DNA of 64,000 nt. Origin: Lutibacter sp. Hel_I_33_5. GTDB lineage: Bacteria; Bacteroidota; Bacteroidia; Flavobacteriales; Flavobacteriaceae. Positions 55,619 through 64,000 of the stretch are shown in pieces. The translations under genes were made by a program, and so were the position numbers. The notes under the pieces were generated by a model. It saw only the letters and a program-made list of their open reading frames with translations. It did not search any database and had not been told where the DNA came from. Where the stretch lies: assembly GCF_007827455.1 (NCBI RefSeq), contig NZ_VISM01000001.1, positions 1,775,501 to 1,839,500 of the forward strand. Reading direction: 5' to 3'. Numbering within the stretch: the stretch's first letter is position 1; every line of letters starts with the position of its first letter.

Positions 55619-57841
55619 TTGACAAAAAAAAAGAAAATATATAAAAAGAAAGGTAATATCGTAAAAGATTTAACTAGAAATATATTTAAAGTATTAAACC
55701 AAGACAGTAGTAAATCATACAATCATAAACAAATTGCTGCAAAATTAAAAATTTCTGATACTGATGGTAAAACACAGATTATAAGAAAATTAGCAGAATT
55801 AACTGCAAATAAAAAAATTAAAGAAGTAGATAGAGGTAAATTTCAAATTAATATTGATAGAAAGTATTCTGTTGGTACCTTAGATGTTACCTCAAATGGA
55901 AATGGATATTTTATAACTGATGATTATGAAGATGATGTTTTTATACCAAATATTAATTTAGGAAAAGGATTACATCAAGATACTGTAAAAGCATTTGTAT
56001 ATTCTAAACGTAATGGTAAGAAATTAGAAGGAGAAGTTGTAGAAATTTTAGAACGCGCAAAAACAGAATTTGTAGGTGTTTTTCAAAAACATAAAAGCAA
56101 ACCATTTGGATTTGTTATTCCAGATAATCATAAAATGTATGCAGATATTTTTGTTTCAGAGAATAAAATAAATGGTGCAGAAGATGGAGATAAAGTACAA
56201 GCAACAATTTCTGATTGGCCAAAGAACTCTAAAAATCCGTTTGGAAAAATTACAGCAGTTCTTGGTAAACCAGGAGAACATAATACAGAAATGCATTCTA
56301 TTTTATTAGAATACGATTTACCTTATGAGTTTCCTAGAGAAGTAGAAAAAGATGCAGAATCGGTTTCTTTAGAAATTACAGATAAAGAAATTGCTAAGCG
56401 TAGAGATATGCGAGGTGATTTAACGTTTACGATAGATCCAAAAGATGCAAAAGATTTTGATGATGCATTATCATTCACAAAATTAGAAAATGGAAATTAC
56501 GAAATAGGAATTCATATTGCAGATGTTTCACATTATTTACAACCAAAAACTATTTTAGATGATGAAGCTTATGCACGTGCAACTTCTGTTTATTTAGTTG
56601 ATAGAGTAGTACCAATGTTGCCAGAAATTTTAAGTAATGGTGCTTGTTCTTTAAGACCAAATGAAGAAAAATTAACGTTTTCTGCTGTGTTTGAAATCAA
56701 TGAAAAAGCACAAATTATAAAAGAATGGTTTGGTAGAACAGTTACCTATTCAGATCAGCGTTTTGCATATGAAGAAGCACAATCTATTATAGAAAATGTA
56801 AAATTATCTGATGATATTCAGCCGTACACAATGCCGCTTGATATTTCAATTATTGATAAAGAATATGAAGTAGCGCCAGAAATTGTAGAGGCAACTTTAA
56901 AACTAGATGAATTAGCTAAAATTCTTCGTAAAAAAAGAATGAAAGAAGGTGCAATTTCATTTGATAGAGTAGAGGTAAAATTTAATTTAGATGAAGAAGC
57001 AAATCCAGTAGGTGTTTTCTTTAAAGAATCTAAAGATGCTAATAAATTAATTGAAGAATTTATGTTGTTAGCAAATAGAAAAGTTGCAGAATTTATAGGT
57101 TTTTCAAAAGGAAAAGCAACTAATAAAACGTTTATTTATAGAATACATGATGAGCCAGATGATGAGAAATTAGCTTCGCTACAAAACATCATCAGTAAAT
57201 TTGGATATAAAATTAATACAGATACTAAAGAGACTACTTCAGATTCTTTAAATAATTTATTAAGCGATGTAAATGGTAAAGCAGAATCTAATATGATTGA
57301 GACTTTAACCATTAGAACAATGTCTAAAGCGGCATATACAACTCAAAATATTGGACATTATGGATTGGCTTTTAACTACTACAGTCATTTTACATCTCCA
57401 ATTAGACGTTATCCAGATGTGATGACACATAGATTACTCCAACATTATTTAGATGGCGGAGACACGCCAAAAGCAATTATTTATGAAGAAAAATGTAAAC
57501 ATTCTTCAAATAGAGAAGAATTAGCATCTAAAGCAGAACGCGCTTCTATTAAATACATGCAAATTAAATACATGCAAGATCATAATAATGAAGTATTTGA
57601 TGGCGTAATTACTGGAGTTACAGAATGGGGAATTTACGTGGAAATTAAATCTAACAAATGTGAAGGAATGGTTAGAATTAGAGATATAAAAAGCGATCAT
57701 TATATTTTTGATGAAAAACAATATGCTATTGTTGGTCAATCTTCAAAACAAATATATCAATTAGGTGATGATGTAAAAGTACAAGTAAAAAAAGCTGATT
57801 TAGAACGTAAACACTTAGATTTTAATTTAATTGAAGATTAA
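55619..57841 (+). CDS. rnr: Ribonuclease R, TTG start
   Basis: This 740-residue 3'-5' exoribonuclease degrades structured RNA. An N-terminal winged segment (about 1-75) is followed by cold-shock-like domains, then the RNB core with DPKDAKDFDDALSF (about 275-290, metal-binding Asps) and HYGLAFNYYSHFTSPIRRYPDV (shown in part), and a C-terminal S1 domain (FDGVITGVTEWGIYVEI). The first codon is TTG; no ATG lies close and the Lys-rich start KKKKIYKKKGN is usual. It is divergent from the lipid-kinase gene. Confidence 0.96.
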   Translation: MTKKKKIYKKKGNIVKDLTRNIFKVLNQDSSKSYNHKQIAAKLKISDTDGKTQIIRKLAELTANKKIKEVDRGKFQINIDRKYSVGTLDVTSNGNGYFITDDYEDDVFIPNINLGKGLHQDTVKAFVYSKRNGKKLEGEVVEILERAKTEFVGVFQKHKSKPFGFVIPDNHKMYADIFVSENKINGAEDGDKVQATISDWPKNSKNPFGKITAVLGKPGEHNTEMHSILLEYDLPYEFPREVEKDAESVSLEITDKEIAKRRDMRGDLTFTIDPKDAKDFDDALSFTKLENGNYEIGIHIADVSHYLQPKTILDDEAYARATSVYLVDRVVPMLPEILSNGACSLRPNEEKLTFSAVFEINEKAQIIKEWFGRTVTYSDQRFAYEEAQSIIENVKLSDDIQPYTMPLDISIIDKEYEVAPEIVEATLKLDELAKILRKKRMKEGAISFDRVEVKFNLDEEANPVGVFFKESKDANKLIEEFMLLANRKVAEFIGFSKGKATNKTFIYRIHDEPDDEKLASLQNIISKFGYKINTDTKETTSDSLNNLLSDVNGKAESNMIETLTIRTMSKAAYTTQNIGHYGLAFNYYSHFTSPIRRYPDVMTHRLLQHYLDGGDTPKAIIYEEKCKHSSNREELASKAERASIKYMQIKYMQDHNNEVFDGVITGVTEWGIYVEIKSNKCEGMVRIRDIKSDHYIFDEKQYAIVGQSSKQIYQLGDDVKVQVKKADLERKHLDFNLIED

Positions 57842-57854
57842 TTTTTTTTTAAAG

Positions 57855-57886
57855 AAAACCTAAACGTTTTTTAAAGTAGGGTTTTT
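57855..57886 (+). terminator. Weak intrinsic terminator after rnr
   Basis: AAAACCTA (57855-57862) pairs with TAGGGTTTT (57877-57885) with one bulged G, and five T follow. The stem is short and the loop long, so termination may be partial. Confidence 0.4.
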
Positions 57887-57931
57887 ACTGTTTTAATTGT
57901 TTTATATTTATAATTCAGTAAATACCTCATA

Positions 57932-60427
57932 ATGAAAAATAAATTTTTACTTATAACTATATTATCTTGTATATTAAGTTGTTCTCAGAAGAATAAAAAT
58001 ATAGAAAAAGAAGATGGATATTCCGTTTTTAAAAAACAGAAGAAATCTAAAAAAGGTTCTAAGAAAAAGAAACATATAGCTTCTAGATTTATAGAAAAAT
58101 CAAGTAAAAAATCCATTCAAGAAACAGCAGCTATATTTCAAAAATATCAAAAAGAAATACTTGAATCCAATACTAGTTTTCAAGGTACTTGGGAAGAATT
58201 AGGGCCTACATATTATAATGATGAAACACCAAAAATTGGTAGAGTAACCTCTATAGCTGCAGAAAAAGGGAACAGTAATCATATCATTATTGGAAGTGAA
58301 ACAGGTGGTGTTTGGAAAACGGTAGATGGTGGAACTAAATGGACTGTTTTAACCGATAATCAACCAAGTTTAGATGTTTTTTCTTTAGCGATTGATCCAT
58401 CAAATGCTCAAAAATATTATTGGGGTTCAAAAGAAGGAACATTATATGTTTCTTCAGATGCAGGAAGTACTTGGAGTCTTTTAGCAGATGTCTCTGATAG
58501 AGAAGATAATAATGGTGTTAATAAAATTTTAATCCACCCTACAAATTCTAATATTTTATATTGTAGCTCCCAAGATGAGGGTATTTTTAGATCAACTGAT
58601 AGTGGTGCAACATGGACAAAAATTCATCAAGGATCTTTAGCAGGTTTTGATATTGAATTTAAACCAGGAGATCCAAACATTGTTTATGCTACAGGAAATC
58701 ATTTATTTATATCTAGAGATAATGGAGTTACGTTTAACAAATCTACATTATTACCAAACCCAGTATCATCACAAGGTCATCCTAATGCTAGAATGATTGG
58801 AGTAACTCCAGCTAATTCAAATGTAATTTATATTGTTGAAAACAATAGTGATCATTCGGGTTTTGGTGCTTTATATAAATCAATAGATGCAGGTGTTTCT
58901 TTTATAAAAATAGATGATAAAGGCAAAGATTATATTGGAGATAGTTTTGATGGTGGAGGCGAAGGCCAATCCCCAGATCATATGGATATTGCAATAGATC
59001 CAGCTAATGAAAATATTATACATATAGCAGGTATTTATATCAACTATATGGTAATAAATAATAATGCAGTGACTTTACCACTTACAAGACCACAAAATCA
59101 AGGAAATTTACATGTAGATTTTACCATAATGAAATTTATTGATAATAAACTTTATGTTGGTACAGATGGAGGAATTCAAATAATTGATAAACCAAATGAT
59201 TTATCAGCTAGTAATAAATATTTAAATGATATATCAACAGGTTTGGGAATACTTCAAGTATATAAACTTGGAATTAGTCAAACAGATCCTGTAAATGTTA
59301 TTGAAGGCGCTCAAGATAATGGTACTTTAATGTATGTTGGTAGTACAAAAAAATGGAAATTTGTTGGTGGTGGTGATGGAATGGAATGTTTTTTTGATAA
59401 GACCGATCCGTCAATTATCTATTATAGTGCGCAAGCAGGTGCGCTTTTTAGAATTACAGCGGATGATGAGAAGAGTATTTCTCCACAAGGAGCTGGTGTA
59501 GGAGCTTGGACTACACCTTTTGAACAAGACCTTACCTCTCCAAATACTATTTACAGTGGTTACAAACAAGTATATAAATCTACAGATAAAGGAGATTCAT
59601 GGACTGCTATTTCTCAAACTTTCAATTTCGAATTAATAAATTTGAAAATAGCACCTTCAAATAATAAAATAATGTACTGTAATCCTTGGTTTGGAGAATT
59701 ATATAAAACCGATGATGGAGGGGCAACAGAATGGAAAAAAATCACATCAATTCCATTAACAAGATCAGTATTTGGAACGTATCCCGCAATAAATACCATA
59801 GCAATACATCCAACAAATCCATTGAAAGTTGCTGTTGCAGCATCTGGAATTGGAGCACCTGAAAAAGTATACTTAACTAATGATGGTGGAGTAACTTGGT
59901 CATCTATAAAACACAATTTACCAGATTTTGAAGTAGATGCCTTAGAATGGGATAAAACAGCTGAAAATGGATTGTATTTAGGTATGAATTACGGAGTTTT
60001 CTATATTAATGATACATTTATAGCTAACAATAAATATTGGCAGCCTTTTAGTAATAATTTACCAAATGTTAGAATTTCTGAATTAGAAATAAATTATGCT
60101 GATAATAAATTATATACAGCCACTTATGGAAGAGGTATTTGGAGATCAGATTTATTTGATAGTAGTTTAGCTACGGATAAGTATAAATTTTCAGGATTAA
60201 AACTATACCCAAACCCTGTGAGAAATAATTTTAATTTAACCTGGAACAATACAGAAAAAGTAGCCGTTAGTATTTTTGATGCTTCAGGTAAATTAATTTC
60301 ATTTAACAAAGACATTAGTTTAAATAACTCTTTTAAGGTTGATACAAGGAATTACTCAAAAGGAATTTACTTTGTAAAAGTAAATAACGCTAAAGGAATG
60401 ACAGTTAAAAAAATAATAGTAGAATAA
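57932..60427 (+). CDS. Lipoprotein-signal protein with beta-propeller repeats and T9SS sorting domain
   Basis: The 831-residue protein has a lipoprotein-type signal (LSCILSC, Cys17) and a Lys-rich stretch (KKQKKSKKGSKKKKH). Two beta-propellers of the VPS10/BNR type follow, with repeated S-x-D-x-G-x-T-W motifs (VDGGTKWTVL, SSDAGSTWSLL, STDSGATWTKI, STDKGDSWTAI, TNDGGVTWSSI). The end, from KLYPNPVRNNFNL to VKKIIVE, is a type A T9SS C-terminal sorting domain, so the protein should be secreted by T9SS and surface-held. Having both a lipobox and a sorting domain is unusual. Confidence 0.85.
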   Translation: MKNKFLLITILSCILSCSQKNKNIEKEDGYSVFKKQKKSKKGSKKKKHIASRFIEKSSKKSIQETAAIFQKYQKEILESNTSFQGTWEELGPTYYNDETPKIGRVTSIAAEKGNSNHIIIGSETGGVWKTVDGGTKWTVLTDNQPSLDVFSLAIDPSNAQKYYWGSKEGTLYVSSDAGSTWSLLADVSDREDNNGVNKILIHPTNSNILYCSSQDEGIFRSTDSGATWTKIHQGSLAGFDIEFKPGDPNIVYATGNHLFISRDNGVTFNKSTLLPNPVSSQGHPNARMIGVTPANSNVIYIVENNSDHSGFGALYKSIDAGVSFIKIDDKGKDYIGDSFDGGGEGQSPDHMDIAIDPANENIIHIAGIYINYMVINNNAVTLPLTRPQNQGNLHVDFTIMKFIDNKLYVGTDGGIQIIDKPNDLSASNKYLNDISTGLGILQVYKLGISQTDPVNVIEGAQDNGTLMYVGSTKKWKFVGGGDGMECFFDKTDPSIIYYSAQAGALFRITADDEKSISPQGAGVGAWTTPFEQDLTSPNTIYSGYKQVYKSTDKGDSWTAISQTFNFELINLKIAPSNNKIMYCNPWFGELYKTDDGGATEWKKITSIPLTRSVFGTYPAINTIAIHPTNPLKVAVAASGIGAPEKVYLTNDGGVTWSSIKHNLPDFEVDALEWDKTAENGLYLGMNYGVFYINDTFIANNKYWQPFSNNLPNVRISELEINYADNKLYTATYGRGIWRSDLFDSSLATDKYKFSGLKLYPNPVRNNFNLTWNNTEKVAVSIFDASGKLISFNKDISLNNSFKVDTRNYSKGIYFVKVNNAKGMTVKKIIVE

Positions 60428-60433
60428 TTACAT

Positions 60434-60757
60434 ATGATATTAACAACAACACCAAACATAGAAAATTTTAAAATAGTAGATTATTTAGGAATTGTAACAG
60501 GTACAGCATATAACACAAGCTATTCCTATAAAGGAAATAAAATATCTTTCAAAGATATGTTTAACACATCGAAATACTATAAAGCTTACGCAGAAGGTTT
60601 AGAGTCTTTAAAAGAACAGGCATTTCAAAATTTAAAAGATAATGCATTAAAACTTGGTGCAAATGCAGTTGTAGGAATACAATTAGATGTAGAACCTTTA
60701 GCAACATCCGCGACTGTTTTAGTATCTATTACAGGTACTGCTGTAAAAGTTGAATAA
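60434..60757 (+). CDS. YbjQ-family (UPF0145) protein
   Basis: The 107-residue cytosolic protein matches YbjQ: MILTTTPNIENFKIVDYLGI at the start, then AEGLESLKEQAFQNLKDNA and LGANAVVGIQLDVEPL. Family members form pentamers; the role is unknown (sometimes listed as heavy-metal binding). It starts 6 bases after the T9SS-sorted protein, so read-through is likely. Confidence 0.88.
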   Translation: MILTTTPNIENFKIVDYLGIVTGTAYNTSYSYKGNKISFKDMFNTSKYYKAYAEGLESLKEQAFQNLKDNALKLGANAVVGIQLDVEPLATSATVLVSITGTAVKVE

Positions 60758-60841
60758 AAAGAGAGTAAAACACTAAAAAAGAAAAGGTTATCATTTAATA
60801 GGGTTAGAATTTTCTAACACTTTTTTTGTTTAAAATATTTG

Positions 60842-60849
60842 TACCTTTG
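60842..60849 (+). promoter_or_regulatory. -7 element of tatA
   Basis: TACCTTTG is an exact TAnnTTTG, 19 bases before the ATG at 60869. A TTTTTTTG tract precedes it at 13 bases, shorter than normal. It supports the ATG at 60869, as an earlier in-frame ATG-like start (60839) would precede the promoter. Confidence 0.5.
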
Positions 60850-60868
60850 TAGGATAAAATTTATTAAA

Positions 60869-61045
60869 ATGATTACAAACAGTATTTTTTTAGGAATGAT
60901 TGGGCCTTGGCAAATTGCAATTATAGTTGTATTGGTTTTATTAATGTTTGGAGGAAAGAAAATACCAGAGTTAATGAAAGGCTTAGGAACCGGAATAAAA
61001 GAGTTTAAAAGCGCTACAAAAAATGATGAAGATACAGATGAGTAG
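60869..61045 (+). CDS. tatA: Twin-arginine translocase subunit TatA
   Basis: This 58-residue membrane protein of the Tat export system consists of one helix ([21 protein letters not shown]), the hinge [17 protein letters not shown], and a short charged amphipathic tail. Such a short TatA is usual in flavobacteria. The frame is open from 60839, but [15 protein letters not shown] at 60869 is preferred because of the promoter. TatC is not in the window. Confidence 0.93.
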   Translation: MITNSIFLGMIGPWQIAIIVVLVLLMFGGKKIPELMKGLGTGIKEFKSATKNDEDTDE

Positions 61046-61073
61046 TGTCAAAATACAATTAATTATAAATAAG

Positions 61074-61098
61074 CCGAAACATTTGTTTCGGTTTTTTT
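61074..61098 (+). terminator. Intrinsic terminator of tatA
   Basis: CCGAAAC/GTTTCGG with an ATTT loop is followed by seven T. It lies 28 bases after the tatA stop. Confidence 0.88.
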
Positions 61099-61137
61099 AT
61101 GCAATAAAAATCGATTGTCTTATTTCTTAAACACACA

Positions 61138-61163
61138 AAAGCTCATGAATACACATGAGCTTT
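61138..61163 (-). terminator. Hairpin, possible terminator of the LytTR gene
   Basis: A perfect 10-bp stem AAAGCTCATG/CATGAGCTTT with a 6-base loop lies in the convergent gap. On the minus strand it is followed by TTTTGTGTGTTT, a moderate U-tract, so it could end the LytTR transcript 150 bases downstream of its stop. Confidence 0.55.
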
Positions 61164-61312
61164 CTGTTAATAAATAGATAGTCTAAAATTTGTCCCCACA
61201 AATATACTTAGATCTGAATTAACGACAGCTAAATTAGTCTTTTTTTTGAATTTAACAAAAAGAAGCCTGTTTTTGTTTTAATATGTTCTTTTTTGTGACA
61301 AACGGGAAGAAG

Positions 61313-62629
61313 TTATTTACTAATAATATCTAATATTTGTTTTTTACTAAAGATTCTTGATACTGGTATTTTTTCATTAACAATATCAGAATGTAAAATA
61401 AGCGCTTTAGAGTTTCCGGTAACTTGATTAAAAAATGAAGAGTTAACCATATAAGACTTATGACATTTAAAAAATGCTGAATATTCTTTTAGCTGCTCAG
61501 TTATTCTTTTTAATGAGATCCTTATTGTTTTAGAAAGTATTTTATCTTCTTGTTTATAAAAAAGGATCACATAGTTTCCATCAGATTTTATGTAAATTAT
61601 ATCATCTACGTTTTTTGAAAAAGTATCTTTAGCAACATTACTCAAAAAAGTAACAATATTATCTTTTGCCTCTTTTTTAAGATGAATACTGCTTATTAAT
61701 TTTTCATTTATTTTTTTAACTTTTAAATAATCATCAAAAACTAAGAAAATCAAATTAGGTAGAAAACTCCCAAAAAAGCCAAATTTAATAACCTCTAATA
61801 AGGAGACGTTAATTGTTTTAATTCCTAAAAACAACGAACCATAGAAAATAATTGGACTACAGATGAAAACAAGTAAGACCATATATATAATAATATCTAT
61901 TTTTCTAAGTGCAGTTTTAGGAATAAGCAATTGAGTAGTATAAACAACTATAAAGACAATTACACCTGAAAAAACCGTGTTAATGAAATAGTTTTCATTA
62001 TTGTTTATTAAAACATAGGGCTTAAAGAGGTTAAAGAAAAGAAAAATATATAAACCATAGAAAAAAGAAATATAAAAGCGAAAATTTCCCTGCCTATTGT
62101 ATCTATACCCAGGTTCAAATAACCATGTGTTTTTTATGTTGTCTATTCTAAGATGTCTGTCTGTTCTCTTGTTTAAATAAATTTTTTGAATGTGGTTATC
62201 TAAAATAAAGTATAATGAAGTGCATGATATAAAACAGATAGATAAATCTCTTAAATAAGGTAGAAAATTTTCATTAAAAATTTGGACATAATAATTATAG
62301 CCAAAACCTAAAACAAAAATGATAATGAAATTAAAAAGAATAAGTTTTAAAACACTTCCTTTGGTCCAATTTTTCTTTTTGAAAGAATCAAATTCAAAAT
62401 AGATACCAATAAAAAAAGTTATAAAAAAAGATAAAAAGGAAATTAGTGCAGTACTCCACGCAACAGTCAAACACACTTTTGAAGTTGGTCCACAATCATA
62501 AAGTAATTCACAAAAAAGCATCAAAAACACTCCAGCATAAATTGCTGAAGTAATACAAGCTATAAACAAAAACTTAAATGTGCCTTGATAAAAAGAAGGC
62601 TTATTTAACCACTTTATTAATATTTTCAA
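61313..62629 (-). CDS. Multi-helix LytTR-domain transcriptional regulator, copy 1, TTG start
   Basis: With the start at 62629 the protein has 438 residues: about eight transmembrane helices (to about residue 320) and a C-terminal LytTR DNA-binding domain (DIIYIKSDGNYVILFYKQED, KTIRISLKRITEQL, FKCHKSYMVNSSF). No ATG is available at the N-terminus. The frame also starts with a TTG at 62695, but that codon is the -33 element of the promoter, so the TTG at 62629 (MKILIKWLNKPSFYQG) is preferred. It is about 40-45 percent identical by eye to the upstream gene. The signal sensed is unknown. Confidence 0.85.
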   Translation of the reverse strand: MKILIKWLNKPSFYQGTFKFLFIACITSAIYAGVFLMLFCELLYDCGPTSKVCLTVAWSTALISFLSFFITFFIGIYFEFDSFKKKNWTKGSVLKLILFNFIIIFVLGFGYNYYVQIFNENFLPYLRDLSICFISCTSLYFILDNHIQKIYLNKRTDRHLRIDNIKNTWLFEPGYRYNRQGNFRFYISFFYGLYIFLFFNLFKPYVLINNNENYFINTVFSGVIVFIVVYTTQLLIPKTALRKIDIIIYMVLLVFICSPIIFYGSLFLGIKTINVSLLEVIKFGFFGSFLPNLIFLVFDDYLKVKKINEKLISSIHLKKEAKDNIVTFLSNVAKDTFSKNVDDIIYIKSDGNYVILFYKQEDKILSKTIRISLKRITEQLKEYSAFFKCHKSYMVNSSFFNQVTGNSKALILHSDIVNEKIPVSRIFSKKQILDIISK

Positions 62630-62667
62630 GGTAAAACTATTAAATAAATTACAGGAGGTGACTGTCT

Positions 62668-62695
62668 CAAATATACTTAATAAAAACCAAAACAA
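62668..62695 (-). promoter_or_regulatory. Promoter of LytTR copy 1
   Basis: On the minus strand TTG (plus 62693-62695) and the exact -7 TATATTTG (plus 62668-62675) are 17 bases apart. This places the transcription start about 30 bases before the TTG at 62629 and argues against the longer frame. Confidence 0.75.
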
Positions 62696-62762
62696 TTATT
62701 TTCTTTTGTAAAGTGTCGTTTGTAATTAATACATTTGAATTTATTTCCAATATTAATAACTA

Positions 62763-64000
62763 TTAATATAATATTTTGTTTTGTAATTTTTTTTTAGAAA
62801 AACTTCTTGAAACAGGTATTAGCTGAGGAAATTTCTTTAATATCAATTTATAACCCTTAGAATTTCCTTTATAGTCAAGAATAAAGTCTTTGTTTACTAT
62901 ATAAGATCTATGAACACGAATTATATTTTCTTCTCCCTTTAATTCTTTTTCTATTTCAGAAATAGTATTTCTAATTACTTTTTCCTTTAACTCATTGTTT
63001 TTTAAAAGAAAAAAACTAACATAATTTCCTTGAGAATTTATATAAACTAATGAATTTGTTAAAAAAGAAAAACTCTCTTTTTTATTTAAAGAATAAATGG
63101 TTATTTTTTCCTTTTTATGACTTTTTTCATTTTTATCAAGTTTAATTTTAAAGTATTCATCAGAGATAAAAAAAATAAAATTTGGGATGATACTACCTAA
63201 AACTCCAAATTTTAATAAATCGAATAGTGTAATGCTAGGTGTATTAATATTTAAAAAAATTGAGCCGTAAAAAATGATTATTGAAATTATAATTGTTGCA
63301 AAAAGCATATATAATAAAACATCAATTTTTTTTATTTTTAAAATATTTAAAAGCGGGTTTTTTCTTTCAAAAATTTGGGATGTAATAAAAATAACAAAAA
63401 ATACTACTATACTAGAAAAAACTGTCGACTCTAGATAGGTTTCATTATTTTTTGTTAATTCATAAGGTTTAAAAAGGCTAAAAAAAATAAAAACATATAA
63501 AGCATATAGTGTTGCAAACCAATAACGAATTTTTTTTATTGATTTAAAATTATAACTATTTTTTAAAAACCAACTATTTTTTAATGGGTTTAAATTGATT
63601 GGTTTACAATTATTTTTTAAGGATATGGATTTATCAAAAATAAAAAACAGCACTACAACAGAAATAAAACAAAAGGTTAAATTCTTTAGAAAAGGAAGAA
63701 AGTTTTTATCAAACACCCCGATATAATAATTATAAAGGAAACTTGTGTTGAAAATTATAAAGTAGTTAATAAAAATGTATTTTAATACACTTAACCTATT
63801 CCAATATTTTTCTTTAAATGACTCAAAATCAAATAACAAAGAAAATATAAAAGTTGTAAAAAACGATATAACCGTTGTTATAACAATACTTAAAGTTACT
63901 TTAAAGTGAAAATCATCCCAAAGGTTGTTAAATAACAGAAAAAAGCAACCTGTATAAAGACCTATAAATAAACAAAAAAATAATAGGCGATTATAAGACC
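62763..64000 (-). CDS. Multi-helix LytTR-domain transcriptional regulator, copy 2 (5' end beyond the window)
   Basis: The frame stays open to the window edge on the minus strand. Residues read upstream of the first start-like codon (63839) give YNRLLFFCLFIGLYTGCFF and VTLSIVITTVISFF, which align with the N-terminal helices of copy 1, so the real start is outside. The C-terminal LytTR domain is present (VYINSQGNYVSFFLLKNNE, IIRVHRSYIVNKDFILDY, VSRSFSKKKLQN). It is a paralogue of the downstream gene and probably arose by tandem duplication. Confidence 0.85.
   Translation of the reverse strand, partial: SYNRLLFFCLFIGLYTGCFFLLFNNLWDDFHFKVTLSIVITTVISFFTTFIFSLLFDFESFKEKYWNRLSVLKYIFINYFIIFNTSFLYNYYIGVFDKNFLPFLKNLTFCFISVVVLFFIFDKSISLKNNCKPINLNPLKNSWFLKNSYNFKSIKKIRYWFATLYALYVFIFFSLFKPYELTKNNETYLESTVFSSIVVFFVIFITSQIFERKNPLLNILKIKKIDVLLYMLFATIIISIIIFYGSIFLNINTPSITLFDLLKFGVLGSIIPNFIFFISDEYFKIKLDKNEKSHKKEKITIYSLNKKESFSFLTNSLVYINSQGNYVSFFLLKNNELKEKVIRNTISEIEKELKGEENIIRVHRSYIVNKDFILDYKGNSKGYKLILKKFPQLIPVSRSFSKKKLQNKILY

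Noticed and set aside
62630..62695. N-terminal extension of LytTR copy 1
   Set aside because: The TTG at 62695 is the -33 element of a well-matched promoter whose start lies downstream of it.

Overview
The window is a 64 kb chromosomal segment from a low-GC, gene-dense marine-type member of the Flavobacteriaceae (Bacteroidota), close to Polaribacter or Tenacibaculum by overall look. The evidence is gene content: a T9SS/gliding lipoprotein (SprE/PorW-like), a T9SS C-terminal sorting domain, a FecA-like TonB receptor with DUF4249 lipoproteins, DUF5687, an F-type ATPase operon lacking the beta and epsilon genes, and promoters of the Bacteroidota form TTG-N17-19-TAnnTTTG with weak or no Shine-Dalgarno sequences. 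I saw no rRNA, tRNA, CRISPR array, transposase or prophage.

Layout. 0-2 kb: the tail of an ECF sigma factor overlapping a protein that joins an anti-sigma-like N-terminus, one membrane helix and a C-terminal outer-membrane barrel. 2-4.7 kb: an isoaspartyl peptidase lipoprotein and an ALDH7-type dehydrogenase. 4.7-5.8 kb: a YwqK/MORN-variant gene flanked by attC-like imperfect inverted repeats, resembling an integron cassette without an integrase. 5.8-10.2 kb: methyltransferase, AlbA_2 protein, SDR and two orphan lipoproteins. 10.4-17.5 kb: a TonB receptor / large secreted protein / DUF4249 / DUF4249 operon with a recent tandem duplication. 17.7-26 kb (minus): sprE, bactofilin, atpZ-like, a small membrane protein, then atpB-E-F-H-A-G with its own promoter. 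26-29 kb: an ABC ATPase/DUF5687 pair, thioredoxin and a DoxX-like protein. 29-38 kb: prolyl oligopeptidase, an ABC ATPase, a Gre-like factor, an FAD oxidoreductase, GNAT, DNA polymerase IV and a hydrolase. 38-49 kb: gdhA, pheS, an NhaC antiporter, a glycerol operon (glpK - pyridoxamine-oxidase-like - glpD), an MFS exporter, an ACT protein and gpsA. 49-53.8 kb: dut with a 49-residue PspC-like gene, recA divergent from dinD, a pseudouridine synthase, an ElaA-like acetyltransferase and rpiB. 53.8-54.3 kb: a non-coding, extremely AT-rich island with four exact TTATYAACA 9-mers, a candidate replication origin. 54.3-61 kb: a small membrane protein, a lipid kinase, rnr, a large T9SS-sorted repeat protein, YbjQ and tatA. 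61-64 kb: two tandem multi-helix LytTR regulators, the second running off the window.

How the genes fit together. The glycerol block supports conversion of glycerol to glycerol-3-phosphate to DHAP, with gpsA nearby making glycerol-3-phosphate for lipids. The ATPase block supplies F0 plus alpha, gamma and delta subunits; beta and epsilon must be encoded elsewhere. recA, dinD, dinB and dut are DNA-damage or nucleotide-quality functions. The envelope genes (sigma/anti-sigma barrel, TonB receptor operon, SprE, sorting-domain protein, TatA) are those expected of a polymer-using gliding flavobacterium. The most interesting items are the trans-envelope anti-sigma/barrel fusion, the attC-like YwqK cassette, the AT-rich DnaA-box island, and the divergent recA/dinD pair.
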